A stretch of DNA of 40,697 bases from Verrucomicrobiota bacterium. Lineage in GTDB: Bacteria > Verrucomicrobiota > Verrucomicrobiia > Chthoniobacterales > UBA10450. Below, piece after piece: positions 17,174 through 25,746 of the stretch (within the stretch, counting starts at the first letter, position 1; every line of letters begins with the position of its first letter). The notes beneath the pieces were generated by a model. The model saw only the letters and a program-made list of their open reading frames with translations, was not told the origin of the DNA and did no database searches. The translations under genes and the position numbers were made by a program. The DNA lies in the NCBI GenBank assembly GCA_003221195.1, contig QHQO01000031.1, forward strand, positions 1 to 40,697. The letters are read 5' to 3'.

Positions 17174-18292
17174 TTATGAGACGCTTAAACCTTCGTACGT
17201 TTCCGCGACGATATGATCGACGACGGCTTTCATGTCCTGAGTGCGTTCCCACACCATAAGTTGGCGATCCGCACCCGTACCTTCGCGCATGATCCGCTCG
17301 ATATGCGCCATCTCCTTTTGAGTGTCGAGCTCATTTACCTCGGTCGAGACAAACTCGAGCAATTCATTTAACAAACTGCGCGCCTCCACTTCCGTTTCCC
17401 TGCCGAAATCGATTAGTTTGCCGTCGATGCCGTAGCGCGAGGCGCGCCAGCGATTCTCATCCAATAACCGGCGGCGATAAACGCGGAAGCTAATGTTCTG
17501 GCGGAGCAACTTGTACAGTTTTGAGATCACCGCCTGAATCAATGCGGCTATCGCGAGCGTGTCGTCTACGCGCGATTGCGCATCGCACACGCGAACTTCG
17601 AGCGTCTCGAAAAATGGATGGAGTCGAATGTCCCACCAGATTTTTTTCGCGTTATCGACGCAGCCGGTTTTGACCAGGAGCTTGCAGTAATCTTCGTACT
17701 CGGAAAGACTTTCGAATGCGTCTGGAATCCCAGTGCGCGGAAAACGCTCGAACACTTTGAGTCGATAACCTTTCAGGCCGGTGTCCTGGCCGACCCAGAA
17801 CGGCGAGTTGGCCGAGAGCGCGTAAATGTGAGGGAGAAAATAGCGCGCTTGATTCATGACGTGAATCGCGCTTTGCCGATCCGGAATGCCGACGTGCACG
17901 TGCAAACCGAAGATGAGATTGGCGCGTGCGAGCTGCTGCATGTCCTTGACAATCTCCTGATAGCGCTCGCCTTGAGTAATAAGTTGATCGCGCCAGTGCG
18001 AAAACGGATGCGTGCCCACCGAGGCGATCTGCAGTCCGCTGCGACCTGCCAGTTCCGCGAGTCTGCTGCGCAGTTCGATCACGTGGGCACGCGCATCGAC
18101 AATCGACTGGCAAATTTCAGTGCCTAACTCAACGACCGATTGGTGCATCTCCGGCTTGATTTGCTCTTTCAGGGTAACTTTCCCGCCCTCGAGGATTTCC
18201 TGGATGTGCGACCGAAGCTCGCGTGTCTCCGGATCGATAATGGCGAATTCCTCTTCGATACCGAGGGTGAACGTGTGGTTTTTCTTCGCCAT
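17174..18292 (-). CDS. Carboxylate-amine ligase, YbdK/GCS2 family (glutamate-cysteine ligase-like)
   Basis: 372 residues from ATG 18292 (MAKKNHTFTLGIEEEF), the same length as E. coli YbdK; a TTG four codons earlier lies right behind a GAGGGAGA tract, so the start is not certain. Family marks: GIEEEFAIIDPETREL, the ATP/metal-binding glutamates there, HVHVGIPDRQSAI, and VRVCDAQSRVDDTLAIAALIQA. The family joins glutamate (or another acid) to an amine such as cysteine. The next gene upstream on the same strand is an ATP-grasp ligase and a glyoxalase I-like gene follows beyond it, which together suggest a glutathione-like or other small-peptide thiol; substrates are inferred only. Confidence 0.9.
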   Translation of the reverse strand: MAKKNHTFTLGIEEEFAIIDPETRELRSHIQEILEGGKVTLKEQIKPEMHQSVVELGTEICQSIVDARAHVIELRSRLAELAGRSGLQIASVGTHPFSHWRDQLITQGERYQEIVKDMQQLARANLIFGLHVHVGIPDRQSAIHVMNQARYFLPHIYALSANSPFWVGQDTGLKGYRLKVFERFPRTGIPDAFESLSEYEDYCKLLVKTGCVDNAKKIWWDIRLHPFFETLEVRVCDAQSRVDDTLAIAALIQAVISKLYKLLRQNISFRVYRRRLLDENRWRASRYGIDGKLIDFGRETEVEARSLLNELLEFVSTEVNELDTQKEMAHIERIMREGTGADRQLMVWERTQDMKAVVDHIVAETYEGLSVS

Positions 18293-18326
18293 GGCGGGGC
18301 GCAAATCTCCCTCAAAAACGCCCTAA

Positions 18327-18458
18327 TGTCATCCCGAGCAGAACGAGGGATCTCACATGACGTCGTGGAGCACACCAGTTCACGTGTGTGATCAACTCGC
18401 CTGTGTGATCAACTCGCCTGTGTGGGGTTCCTGGTCGCCTTCGCGACTCGGGATGACA
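18327..18458. repeat. Inverted-repeat element (MITE/REP-like), copy 1
   Basis: Begins TGTCATCCCGAG and ends CTCGGGATGACA: a perfect 12-bp terminal inverted repeat about 132 bases apart, between the YbdK-like gene and the ATP-grasp gene. The outer sequence (TGTCATCCCGAGCAGAACGAG) is the same type as in copy 2 at 20036-20141 and as short intergenic repeats I recall in several phyla. The centre holds a 17-bp tandem repeat. No ORF. Confidence 0.65.
18385..18424. repeat. 17-bp tandem direct repeat inside inverted-repeat copy 1
   Basis: TGTGTGATCAACTCGCC occurs at 18385-18401 and again at 18402-18418, and the first six bases a third time at 18419-18424. The unit contains the palindrome TGATCA. Probably slippage within the repeat element. 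Confidence 0.75.
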
Positions 18459-18478
18459 CGCGAACTTGTTTGTTGATC

Positions 18479-19444
18479 TTACGCCAGTTCGCCTAACGAA
18501 CTCTTTCTCACTGCCGCCTGCAGAAATTTGCCCCAGCTCAAATTATCACGCCCGGATTTGTGTTCGCGCGCTTTACGGATGGCCATTTCCGACACAGCTT
18601 CGACGACCCATTCGAAATTTGCCTGACCGACGTTGGCTGCTTCCGCATCCGGCGCGGGATTGCAAAAATCAATGGCGACCGGCACACCGTCGCGAATCGC
18701 AAACTCGACCGTGTTCAAGTCGTAACCGAGAAACTGATTCAGCGTCAGCACATCCCGCTCGACTCTTTGGAGAATATCTTTCGGTGCCTGCCATTCGGTT
18801 TGATACCGCAAATGGTAAGGATGCCGCGGCTCGTACGGCATTATCCGCACTTGCCGTTGATCAATTGAATAGCAGCGGAAATACATGTCGAACTTCACTT
18901 CCTCCTGCAACATCATCACCAATTGGCCAGTCTCGCTGTAGGCGCGATAAAATTCTTCCGGGTTATGCAAGCGATAGACGTTCTTCCAACCGCCCCCTGC
19001 GAACGGTTTGAAGAATGCGGGCCAGCCGACGTAATCGAAAATCGCTTCCCAATTCAATGGATACTGGAGATTACGAAACGATTTGTCGTTCGTGTCCGTC
19101 GGCGGCTGGTTCGATGGAAGCAATACCGTCCGCGGAACGGCGACGCCAATCTTGGTGGCGAGCGCGTTGTTGAAGAATTTTTCATCGGCGCTCCACCAGA
19201 AAGGATTATTTACGACCGCTGTTCCGGTGAGGGCTGCGTTCTTGAGCCACGCCCTATAGAACGGCACGTCCTGCGAGATACGATCGATCACCACGTCGTA
19301 GCCACATGGCTCGCCCTGGATCACCTTGTCGATCCTGACAAATTCGGCGACGATTTCTTTGCCGCCGGTTTTCTGATTCACCCGCTCGACAAACGCCGGC
19401 GGAAAGCTGTGTTCCTGGCCAAAAAGAATTCCAATTTTTTTCAT
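18479..19444 (-). CDS. ATP-grasp ligase-like protein
   Basis: 321 residues from ATG 19444 (MKKIGILFGQEHSFPPAFVE); the open frame continues upstream to 19579 but that part is made of low-complexity repeat (VIRVIRG) and is not coding. ATP-grasp features: FFKPFAGGGWKNVYRL (glycine-rich ATP lysine region, about 145-160), MMLQEEVKFDMYFRCY, and the metal-binding end TVEFAIRDGVPVAIDFCNPAPD with Glu and Asn. Such enzymes couple ATP to amide or peptide bond formation. It lies upstream of, and on the same strand as, the YbdK-like ligase, as GshB follows GshA in function; substrate unknown. Confidence 0.82.
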   Translation of the reverse strand: MKKIGILFGQEHSFPPAFVERVNQKTGGKEIVAEFVRIDKVIQGEPCGYDVVIDRISQDVPFYRAWLKNAALTGTAVVNNPFWWSADEKFFNNALATKIGVAVPRTVLLPSNQPPTDTNDKSFRNLQYPLNWEAIFDYVGWPAFFKPFAGGGWKNVYRLHNPEEFYRAYSETGQLVMMLQEEVKFDMYFRCYSIDQRQVRIMPYEPRHPYHLRYQTEWQAPKDILQRVERDVLTLNQFLGYDLNTVEFAIRDGVPVAIDFCNPAPDAEAANVGQANFEWVVEAVSEMAIRKAREHKSGRDNLSWGKFLQAAVRKSSLGELA

Positions 19445-19456
19445 ATGCAGACAACC

Positions 19457-19483
19457 GCGGATTACGCGGATCACACGGATGAG
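19457..19483. repeat. Three 9-bp near-repeats (GCGGATTAC type)
   Basis: GCGGATTAC, GCGGATCAC and ACGGATGAG follow each other just upstream of the ATP-grasp start codon. This periodic 'GCGGATTACGCGGAT' motif is a dispersed intergenic sequence type in several bacterial phyla, as I recall. It occupies the place of the 5' leader, so it may affect expression. Confidence 0.5.
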
Positions 19484-19644
19484 GTCTCGTTCGGAGCGTG
19501 CATTAAAATACAGTAACTCCTGGACTCTCATTAACACCGTGGCTTTAAGCCCGGTGCATTTCGCGTGGAGCGCAATCAAGCCGTTTTAACGGCTTTGTCC
19601 AGAGCGAGGGTTTGAATCCATGCGCCGGAACACTAAGATAAGCC

Positions 19645-20028
19645 ATGGTCAAGAAATTGTTGCACACGCGCTATCGCGTCCACGACTTAGAGAAAACGGT
19701 TTCTTTCTACAAGGATGTGCTGGGACTCAAGGAGCTTCGCCGTCACACTTCCGGTCGCGGATCGCAACTTGTGTTTTTGAAAGCACCCGAGAGTGACCAG
19801 GAGATTGAGATTTGTAAATTTGATGAGAGCGGGCCGGTAGTGGTCGGCCCCGATCTTACGCACCTCGCTTTTGAAGTGGACGATTTGGAAAAGTTCGCGA
19901 AACATGCGGCCGCAAAAGGCCATCCGCTATCGGACGGACCGCATTCAAGTGGCAACGGTAAAATCGCGTTCATCGACGCGCCGGAAGGCTACGAGATCGA
20001 ATTGATCGAACGCGGAAAGAAATCATAA
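19645..20028 (+). CDS. Glyoxalase I-like VOC-superfamily protein
   Basis: 127 residues from ATG 19645. Two beta-alpha-beta-beta-beta modules of the vicinal oxygen chelate fold. LLHTRYRVHDLEKTVSFYKDVLGL, LTHLAFEVDDLE and FIDAPEGYEIELIE match lactoylglutathione lyase. Metal ligands fit His7, a Glu in EIEI (about 53-55), His73 and Glu119. It would convert the hemithioacetal of methylglyoxal and a thiol. Divergent from the ATP-grasp/YbdK pair and so consistent with a thiol pathway. An inverted-repeat element starts 8 bases after its stop. Confidence 0.88.
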   Translation: MVKKLLHTRYRVHDLEKTVSFYKDVLGLKELRRHTSGRGSQLVFLKAPESDQEIEICKFDESGPVVVGPDLTHLAFEVDDLEKFAKHAAAKGHPLSDGPHSSGNGKIAFIDAPEGYEIELIERGKKS

Positions 20029-20035
20029 GTCGTAT

Positions 20036-20141
20036 TGTCATTCCGAGCGGAGCGAGGAACCTCAAAATCGAAGCAGCAGTCACACAAAGCACCGTGGGAC
20101 GCAAAAACTTTGAGAGGTCCTTCGCTTCGCTCAGGATGACA
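20036..20141. repeat. Inverted-repeat element (MITE/REP-like), copy 2
   Basis: TGTCATTCCGAGCGGAGCGA at 20036 is matched in reverse by TCGCTTCGCTCAGGATGACA ending at 20141; the arms pair over about 28 bases with a few mismatches. Same family as 18327-18458, about 1.7 kb away. It sits between the glyoxalase gene and the carboxypeptidase gene and could act as a bidirectional transcript-end hairpin. Confidence 0.7.
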
Positions 20142-20244
20142 GAAGGAATGCGCGCTCATCAGGAAGGCTTCGTCACAACGCGAGAGAGGAACTGGCTGCG
20201 ACAACGCTTGCGCGACTAAAGCTTTTATCGGTAATTTCCGACCC

Positions 20245-21273
20245 ATGAAATTGTCGCGCAATTGGCTCTGCTTCCTTTGCGTTGTCGTCCTGTCATCAGT
20301 TCCTAGCGTATGGAGCCAGGATGCCACTGACTCCGAGGCCGTACGCCCCAGCGGGGTCTCCGGGTCGGTCCGCAAGGCAAAGGCCGTTACTGCGAAAGCC
20401 GATGAGGATACTGATGCTGAATCTACTCCAACTCGCAAAGCAAAGACCTCGAAATCGACTCACGCCCGCTCGCACCGGACGCACGCAAAGGCGAAAGAAA
20501 CACCAGAAACAATCCCTGCGCCGACCGAGTACACTCCCGAGGGAATACCAAAGACCAGCGCAGCTTCAGTGATTGTCGTGGATGCGAATACCGGCAAAAT
20601 ACTGTACGAAAAAAATGCGGATCAGTTCAGGGCCCCGGCGAGCACGCAAAAATTACTTACGGCGCTCATTGTGGCGGAGACCGGTTTTCTTGATCGACAG
20701 GTCACAGTGCAACCAACAGATACAATGGCCGAACCGGTGAAGTTGAATATTAAGGCGGGCGACACTTATCAGCGAATCGATCTTCTGCGCGCGTTGCTGG
20801 TAAAAAGCCCTAACGACGTCGCACGATGTCTGGCCCGGGATAATGCCGGCAGTATCGAAGCGTTTGCGGGGGTCATGAACAGACGCGCCCAACAACTCGG
20901 AGCTGTGCATTCGCACTTTGTGAATCCAAATGGTCTGCCGGTTCCCGGACAGTATTCCACCGCGCGTGACCTGGCGCTCATAGCGCGCGTCGCCTATGCG
21001 AATCCGACAATCCGGTCGATCGTTTGTCTTCCGCAGCTTGTTTTTCGCTTCGCCAACGGTCGCACACGCGAGCTTGAGAATACGAACAAGCTGCTCAGAC
21101 GATTGCCTTACTGCAACGGGATGAAGACTGGTTATACCGATGCCGCAGGCAAATGTTTGATTGCCAGCGGCACGCGTCCCGGTAAGGACGTGATCGTCGT
21201 GGTGTTGGGCGACAGCTCGAGCCGCGTTTGGCGTGATGCATCCGCGCTACTCTCCTGGAGCCTCTGGATGTAA
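20245..21273 (+). CDS. D-alanyl-D-alanine carboxypeptidase (peptidase S11, PBP5-like)
   Basis: 342 residues from ATG 20245. A signal peptide (MKLSRNWLCFLCVVVLSSVP, cleavage near SVWS|Q24/25) is followed by a Lys/Ala/Thr/Glu-rich linker (about 30-100), then the penicillin-binding domain. All three active-site motifs are present: SxxK as Ser133-Thr-Gln-Lys136, SxN as Ser188-Pro-Asn190, and KTG at 294-296. It trims the terminal D-Ala of peptidoglycan stem peptides in the periplasm. No C-terminal membrane anchor helix is evident, and the usual C-terminal beta domain of PBP5 is absent, so this is a short form. Its end overlaps the convergent glycosyltransferase gene by 27 bases. Confidence 0.92.
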   Translation: MKLSRNWLCFLCVVVLSSVPSVWSQDATDSEAVRPSGVSGSVRKAKAVTAKADEDTDAESTPTRKAKTSKSTHARSHRTHAKAKETPETIPAPTEYTPEGIPKTSAASVIVVDANTGKILYEKNADQFRAPASTQKLLTALIVAETGFLDRQVTVQPTDTMAEPVKLNIKAGDTYQRIDLLRALLVKSPNDVARCLARDNAGSIEAFAGVMNRRAQQLGAVHSHFVNPNGLPVPGQYSTARDLALIARVAYANPTIRSIVCLPQLVFRFANGRTRELENTNKLLRRLPYCNGMKTGYTDAAGKCLIASGTRPGKDVIVVVLGDSSSRVWRDASALLSWSLWM

Positions 21274-22029
21274 AGCGTCCGCTGCCTCGGCCAGGTTTGC
21301 GCTTCGCTCGCGCGGCGGCATGCCGTGGATGAGATGCTCGAAAATCGCGCGCAACCAGCGGAGAAAAAATCCGAGTGCAACACCCAACGACATTTTCGAT
21401 TTCCCGTGTACGCGTTCACGAAAGACAATGGGAATTTCGCGTACGCGCAGCGTTCCGCGGGCGCGCACCATTGTCTCGAAAACAATTTTGAAACCGCTGG
21501 TTTGTGGCGCGAGTTCGAGCAGCCGAGAACGGCCGATTGCGAAGAAGCCGCACATGGAATCGTGCAAGCCAGTGAGCGGATAGGCAAGCAACGCACCTGT
21601 TCGCGAAACAACGCGCCGCCATACTGGCCAGCCGGGTGTCGCCCCGCCCTTCACATAGCGGCTTCCGACCACAAGATCTGCGGTATCGGCGAACAGCGGC
21701 GCCACCAAATCTTTGATCCGATCAGCCGGATGACTCAGGTCGGCGTCCATCACAAGCAGAATTTCTCCTTGTGCCGCTTGCGCGCCTGACATAATGGCGC
21801 CCGCTAATCCAGGGCCTGCGCCATCCTGTTCGATTAAGCGGATCGGCCGGCTTCCCGCGAGAGCACGAATCTTATCGCGAGTTGCGTCACTAGAATGATC
21901 GTCGACGAACAAAATTTCCCGAAAAGGAACAGCGCACGCGGTAATTTCCGAAACCAACGGCACGATATTTTCTTCCTCGTTCAACGTTGGAACAATGATT
22001 GATACAGAATTGGAAAATGAGTCTGTCAT
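21247..22029 (-). CDS. Family 2 glycosyltransferase, polyprenyl-phosphate mannosyltransferase-like
   Basis: 260 residues from ATG 22029. GT-A fold: SIIVPTLNEEENIVPLV at the start, FVDDHSSDATRDKIR, metal motif VMDADLSHP, then LVVGSRYVKGGATPGWPVWRRVVSR and IPIVFRERVHGKSKM, the pattern of DPM1-type enzymes that load a sugar onto polyprenyl phosphate. No C-terminal membrane domain, but one hydrophobic stretch near residues 218-232. Tail-to-tail overlap of 27 bases with the carboxypeptidase gene. Confidence 0.9.
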   Translation of the reverse strand: MTDSFSNSVSIIVPTLNEEENIVPLVSEITACAVPFREILFVDDHSSDATRDKIRALAGSRPIRLIEQDGAGPGLAGAIMSGAQAAQGEILLVMDADLSHPADRIKDLVAPLFADTADLVVGSRYVKGGATPGWPVWRRVVSRTGALLAYPLTGLHDSMCGFFAIGRSRLLELAPQTSGFKIVFETMVRARGTLRVREIPIVFRERVHGKSKMSLGVALGFFLRWLRAIFEHLIHGMPPRERSANLAEAADALHPEAPGE

Positions 22030-22242
22030 TCTAAAATGCCAAACGATTAACGCTCAACCCGCCTTCGGCAAGCCGGCGGCGCCAGGCGCGAACGTTCAAT
22101 CGTCGGATTCTAACGATTCGCTATCGAGTGCCTGCCAAGCCGTAGCTCGCAACAAAAAATTACTTGGGACCAAACGATCGGCCTCCGCCGAGGCTACGGC
22201 ATGACAGCTTTCGCTCTCCACGTTGTTGCGAGCGAAGGCTGG

Positions 22243-22315
22243 AGCCGACGACGGGATTCGAACCCGTGACCTGCGGTTTACGAAACCGCTGCTCTACCAG
22301 CTGAGCTACGTCGGC
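22243..22315 (-). tRNA. tRNA-Thr, anticodon CGU
   Basis: Read on the minus strand the 73-base sequence folds as a cloverleaf: acceptor GCCGACG/CGTCGGC, D-arm GCTCAGCTGGTAGAGC, anticodon stem GCGGT/ACCGC around loop TTCGTAA (anticodon CGT in DNA, reading ACG), and T-arm with GGTTCGAATCC. CCA is not encoded. The threonine identity rests on the anticodon. Confidence 0.97.
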
Positions 22316-22456
22316 ACGAGAAGTGCAAAGATTGCATCGTGCCAAGGCCCTGGCAACAGAACCTGCGACGGGCTCACCCTAATGCTCGTGCTCATGATCG
22401 AAATTAATTCGCGTTCCTTCCAGCGCGTCCGGCGGTCGCGTCCTACCATCAAAGGA

Positions 22457-23380
22457 TCATGGCATTATGAAAGTCTCACCAATTTCGCGGAGTGCGACGC
22501 GTTCAGGAGCGTTGCGAAGGGCGGCCTGGAAGCGTTCGATTGGTTCTCGCAATGGCTCGAAACTGAGCCGGAACGTTTGATGATGCACCGGCATTATGAA
22601 TTGCGCGCCGGCGGCGTTGGCCATCTCGATCGCCTGCTCCGGCGTGCAATGGTTCCGGATCCATGGGTTGTAAGCTGCGATCGATATGATCGCGAGATCG
22701 ATGGGCCCGTACTTGCGAAGCTTGGCAAAAGTGTCCGTGAACGCGGTGTCCCCAGCGAACAAGATGCGCCGTCCGTTTCGCTCCATAAGATAGCCATTGT
22801 AACCGCGATGGGTGTCGCGCTGCATTCGCGCGCCCCAGTGTTTCACTTCAAAGGCGCTGATGAAAATATCGCCAGCCGTACGGCTGCCAGTCTTAATCAT
22901 TTTCGTTTCACCCCAGCGAAGCTCGGTGATGGCTCGGAGACGTGTCCATCTTAGCAAGTCTGCCGTGTTCGAAGCAGTGATTACGCTGGTGTCTTTGTTA
23001 AAGCGGTGGAGCGTTCGCAAATCGAAATGATCGAAGTGCGCATGGGATAGAAGAATGAGGTCAATGCGAGGCAGTTCGTGAAATTGGAGCGCCGGTGCAG
23101 TTAATCGCTTCGGACCAATGGTAAATCCCGCCAATCGAATCCCGATGCGTGGAAAAAGCACCGGGTCGGTGAGAATGTTGATGCCGAAGAAATTGACGAG
23201 CACTGTGGCATGGCCGATCCAGCCTGCCGTTGCCTGGGTATCATTCCACTTCAGGGGCTCGGGTTTTGTGAAAGCGGGAGCGATCGGGCGCCAGCTTTCG
23301 ATTGTCCATTCACGCCAAAGATGCGCGAGCCAACGGCGCACCCGCGCGCTGCGCAAAGTTGGTTGATCGGGTGTATCCAC
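22457..23380 (-). CDS. MBL-fold metal-dependent hydrolase (NAPE-PLD/UlaG-like)
   Basis: 307 residues from GTG 23380. Metallo-beta-lactamase fold with GWIGHATVLVNFFGINILTDP at the start, HAHFDHFD (His113, His115, Asp117, His118), His181, GDTAF (Asp211) and a late histidine in MPVHHQTF, i.e. a full two-metal site. The overall form resembles N-acyl-phosphatidylethanolamine phospholipase D and UlaG-type hydrolases. Cytoplasmic, no signal peptide. Substrate not readable; a lipid phosphodiester is one option. Confidence 0.87.
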   Translation of the reverse strand: MDTPDQPTLRSARVRRWLAHLWREWTIESWRPIAPAFTKPEPLKWNDTQATAGWIGHATVLVNFFGINILTDPVLFPRIGIRLAGFTIGPKRLTAPALQFHELPRIDLILLSHAHFDHFDLRTLHRFNKDTSVITASNTADLLRWTRLRAITELRWGETKMIKTGSRTAGDIFISAFEVKHWGARMQRDTHRGYNGYLMERNGRRILFAGDTAFTDTFAKLRKYGPIDLAIISIAAYNPWIRNHCTPEQAIEMANAAGAQFIMPVHHQTFRLSFEPLREPIERFQAALRNAPERVALREIGETFIMP

Positions 23381-23463
23381 TAAATGCTTCGGATAACAAG
23401 GACACAGACAACTGTGCCAAGTGTTTTGGTCGGTAGGAGGAAGCTGCGGTCTCCGCCTAAATG

Positions 23464-24342
23464 TTACCCGCTGCTAAATAATCCTTTAATTGCTTTCCAG
23501 AGAGTTCTGGTTGCTTTTGGCCTGCCAGCGCGTGCAACGAGTACGGGACAACTCGCGCGGTTTAAAATGCTGCGGGTCAGATCGCCCATGATGTAATGAC
23601 CAAGCAGGCCGCGCGCCTGCGAGGTGCCGGTCACGATCAAATCGTAATCGCCTGCGCGTACTTCCTCGAAAACTTGATCGATTACAATGCCATGCCGAAG
23701 GCGCACTTCGGCCGGCACCGCAAGGTGTTCGAGGTCTCTTTTTTGCCGGCGCAAATTTGTCCCGAGCTCCGACTTGGATTGTAGCAACCGATCAACGTTT
23801 TCTTCTAACTGTACAAGATTGAGATAGATGGCAGGTGGCTCGGCCATTACATGTAGAAGCGTGACCGACGCGCCGAGAGCGGCCGCAATCTTGCCGGTGA
23901 ATTGCACCGCGTGTTCGATGAATTCTTTTCCGCCCGTGCAAACCAGAAAACGTTTCAACTGTTTCCGTTCCCCGATTGCCACCAGTACTGCCGGCTGAAT
24001 CGCCTTGATCACTTCGTATGTTCTTTCCGAGCGCCAGTAATGCCCGGTTGCGCCGATCCATCGCGCGCCAACGAGAACGAGATCGTAGCCGTTCTTTGAT
24101 GTTTGATCGAGAATCTGGCGCACAGGATCGCCCGCGCTCACGACGATATCCGGCCGCGCACTCTGTGTCCGGAGGGATTGCGCCTGTCTTTCAAGCGTTT
24201 CGCGCAGCGGGCGCTCATCGCTCGACTTTTCGGCGATGCCGAGAAGAGTGACTTCAGCTTTTAAGGGACGGGCTAGTAAGGTTGCCAGTTCGATCGCATT
24301 TTCGGAGGCCGGCATACCATCGCTGCAAATCAGAATTTTCAT
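23464..24342 (-). CDS. Universal stress protein with two Usp domains
   Basis: 292 residues from ATG 24342. Two tandem UspA domains of about 140 residues: the first opens MKILICSDGMPASENAIELA and ends GATGHYWRSERTYEVI...PAVLVA; the second opens FLVCTGGKEFIEHAV and ends GTSQARGLLGHYIMGDLTRSIL...CPVLVAR. The G-x2-G-x9-(S/T) nucleotide-binding pattern is clear in the second domain and less regular in the first. It starts 2 bases after the stop of the TauE-like gene, so the two are translated from one message. Confidence 0.92.
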   Translation of the reverse strand: MKILICSDGMPASENAIELATLLARPLKAEVTLLGIAEKSSDERPLRETLERQAQSLRTQSARPDIVVSAGDPVRQILDQTSKNGYDLVLVGARWIGATGHYWRSERTYEVIKAIQPAVLVAIGERKQLKRFLVCTGGKEFIEHAVQFTGKIAAALGASVTLLHVMAEPPAIYLNLVQLEENVDRLLQSKSELGTNLRRQKRDLEHLAVPAEVRLRHGIVIDQVFEEVRAGDYDLIVTGTSQARGLLGHYIMGDLTRSILNRASCPVLVARAGRPKATRTLWKAIKGLFSSG

Positions 24343-24344
24343 CG

Positions 24345-25271
24345 CTAAACTTTTTGGCCAGTGATGAGCGTGTAAACTACAATGGCCACGCCGATCAATG
24401 GCAATGGAACAAAGGCGAGCCGAATTTTCGGTCCCGCGAAATATTGTGTAGCGACCACTCCAATCTGCGCGCCGATAACTGCGCCTGTGTGCATAACCAG
24501 CGCGATTAGAATATCCACGTTGCCTTTGATCGCGTGGGTAATCGTTCCATAGCTGGCTGAAATCACGATCTCAAAAAGATCTGTTCCGACTGCCAGATGC
24601 GTGGGAATCCCGAGCACGTAAACCATTGACGGCATTCGAATGTAACCTGCGCCGCCGCCGAGGAAACCGCTGAAGATGCCCCCGATGAAGGCAACCAGAA
24701 GTATGGTCCAGAGAGAAATCGCCCGTATGCCTGAAGTGGGCAGAGAGATCATCGGCCAAATCCTCAGACGTTGAATCATCTGCGTGACAGGCCCGAATAC
24801 GGAATGGTCTTGCTTTGACGCCTTGTCTTTCACTGTGCGGTGCTGCGATGATTTTTTGCCCGACCACAGGGTTGTTCCGCTCTCCCACAGCATGAACACC
24901 GCGATGCCGAAATAGACGACGATCGCGACGAAGCTGACAACCGTGTTCACGTTTCCCGCGCGTTTTAGCGCCTGAATCAATTGCGCGCCGGCTTCGGCGC
25001 CGGCGATTGTTCCCAACGCCATGATCAGTCCTAGTTTCAGATCGACATTGCCCAGCGTGCGGTGCTGTCTTGCTGCTACGATTGATTTGCCGACGATATG
25101 CGCCAAGTCTGTCCCAACCGCGTAATTCCAATTTACTCCCATCAGGCGCAACGCGGGGCCGGCAATGAAACTTCCGCCGACTCCGAAGAACCCACCCAAA
25201 ATTCCAATGATAAAGCCGACGACGACCAGATAAATCGGATTGATATCCGCGTTGGAGATCGGGAAAAACAT
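24345..25271 (-). CDS. TauE/SafE-family membrane permease
   Basis: 308 residues from ATG 25271. About eight hydrophobic spans in two halves with the repeated family motif GGFFGVGGSFIAGPALRLMG (about 26-45) and SGFLGGGAGYIRMPSMVYVLG (about 213-233). A charged cytoplasmic loop (about 130-165) joins the halves. Family members export sulfite, sulfoacetate or other organic sulfonates; the real substrate here is unknown. Flanked by a small membrane protein 3 bases upstream and a universal stress protein 2 bases downstream, making a tight three-gene operon. Confidence 0.9.
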   Translation of the reverse strand: MFFPISNADINPIYLVVVGFIIGILGGFFGVGGSFIAGPALRLMGVNWNYAVGTDLAHIVGKSIVAARQHRTLGNVDLKLGLIMALGTIAGAEAGAQLIQALKRAGNVNTVVSFVAIVVYFGIAVFMLWESGTTLWSGKKSSQHRTVKDKASKQDHSVFGPVTQMIQRLRIWPMISLPTSGIRAISLWTILLVAFIGGIFSGFLGGGAGYIRMPSMVYVLGIPTHLAVGTDLFEIVISASYGTITHAIKGNVDILIALVMHTGAVIGAQIGVVATQYFAGPKIRLAFVPLPLIGVAIVVYTLITGQKV

Positions 25272-25274
25272 CAG

Positions 25275-25517
25275 CTATCTCCAACGGCCCCGCAGGAAGC
25301 GAAACAAGAGGGTCGTTACCGTGTCCAGTGCGACCGCCTGACCGGCGATAAGCAAAAGCGCGACCGCCGCATAAATGTAGCGATGCTGCGCTTCAAGATA
25401 GAACAGCCAGCCGCCCAGAAGATGAAGAACCAGGAAGAAGTAGATAACGACGAGAATCGAATAAACCGCCAGTTCGATCGCAAACGCTCGCAGGCTCTTA
25501 GTGGTGTTCCTTCGCAT
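25275..25517 (-). CDS. Small two-helix membrane protein
   Basis: 80 residues from ATG 25517. Two hydrophobic segments (about 13-35, LAVYSILVVIYFFLVLHLL, and 46-66, IYAAVALLLIAGQAVALDTV) with basic ends (MRRNTTKSLR and RFLRGRWR), so both termini are probably cytoplasmic. No family recognised by name. It ends 3 bases before the TauE/SafE start, so it is probably a partner or accessory subunit of that permease. Confidence 0.82.
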   Translation of the reverse strand: MRRNTTKSLRAFAIELAVYSILVVIYFFLVLHLLGGWLFYLEAQHRYIYAAVALLLIAGQAVALDTVTTLLFRFLRGRWR

Positions 25518-25746
25518 TAGGGCAAGATGGTTGAAGCGTTGACCGGTTAAATCGCTAAATCAGTAAGTCATTACTGGCTACATGAATCGAGCGCTGTTTC
25601 GATGATGGGCTTTCAGCTTCAAGGCTTTAACGACTTAAACGTGCCGACAGCAAGTGGCGGTTGCGTGCAATCACGTTCAGGCGCAAATTACTTTGCGCTG
25701 GGAGCGTTTGTTTCTAACGTTCCACTTCATTTTTACGGAAAAAGCC

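Noticed and set aside
22138-22203. GCCGTAGC ... GCTACGGC inverted pair before the tRNA
   Set aside because: Only 8 bp paired over a long spacer with no T tract; too weak to call beyond a possible dispersed repeat.
22223-22954. 243-codon plus-strand frame over the tRNA
   Set aside because: It runs through tRNA-Thr and antisense to the MBL-fold gene.
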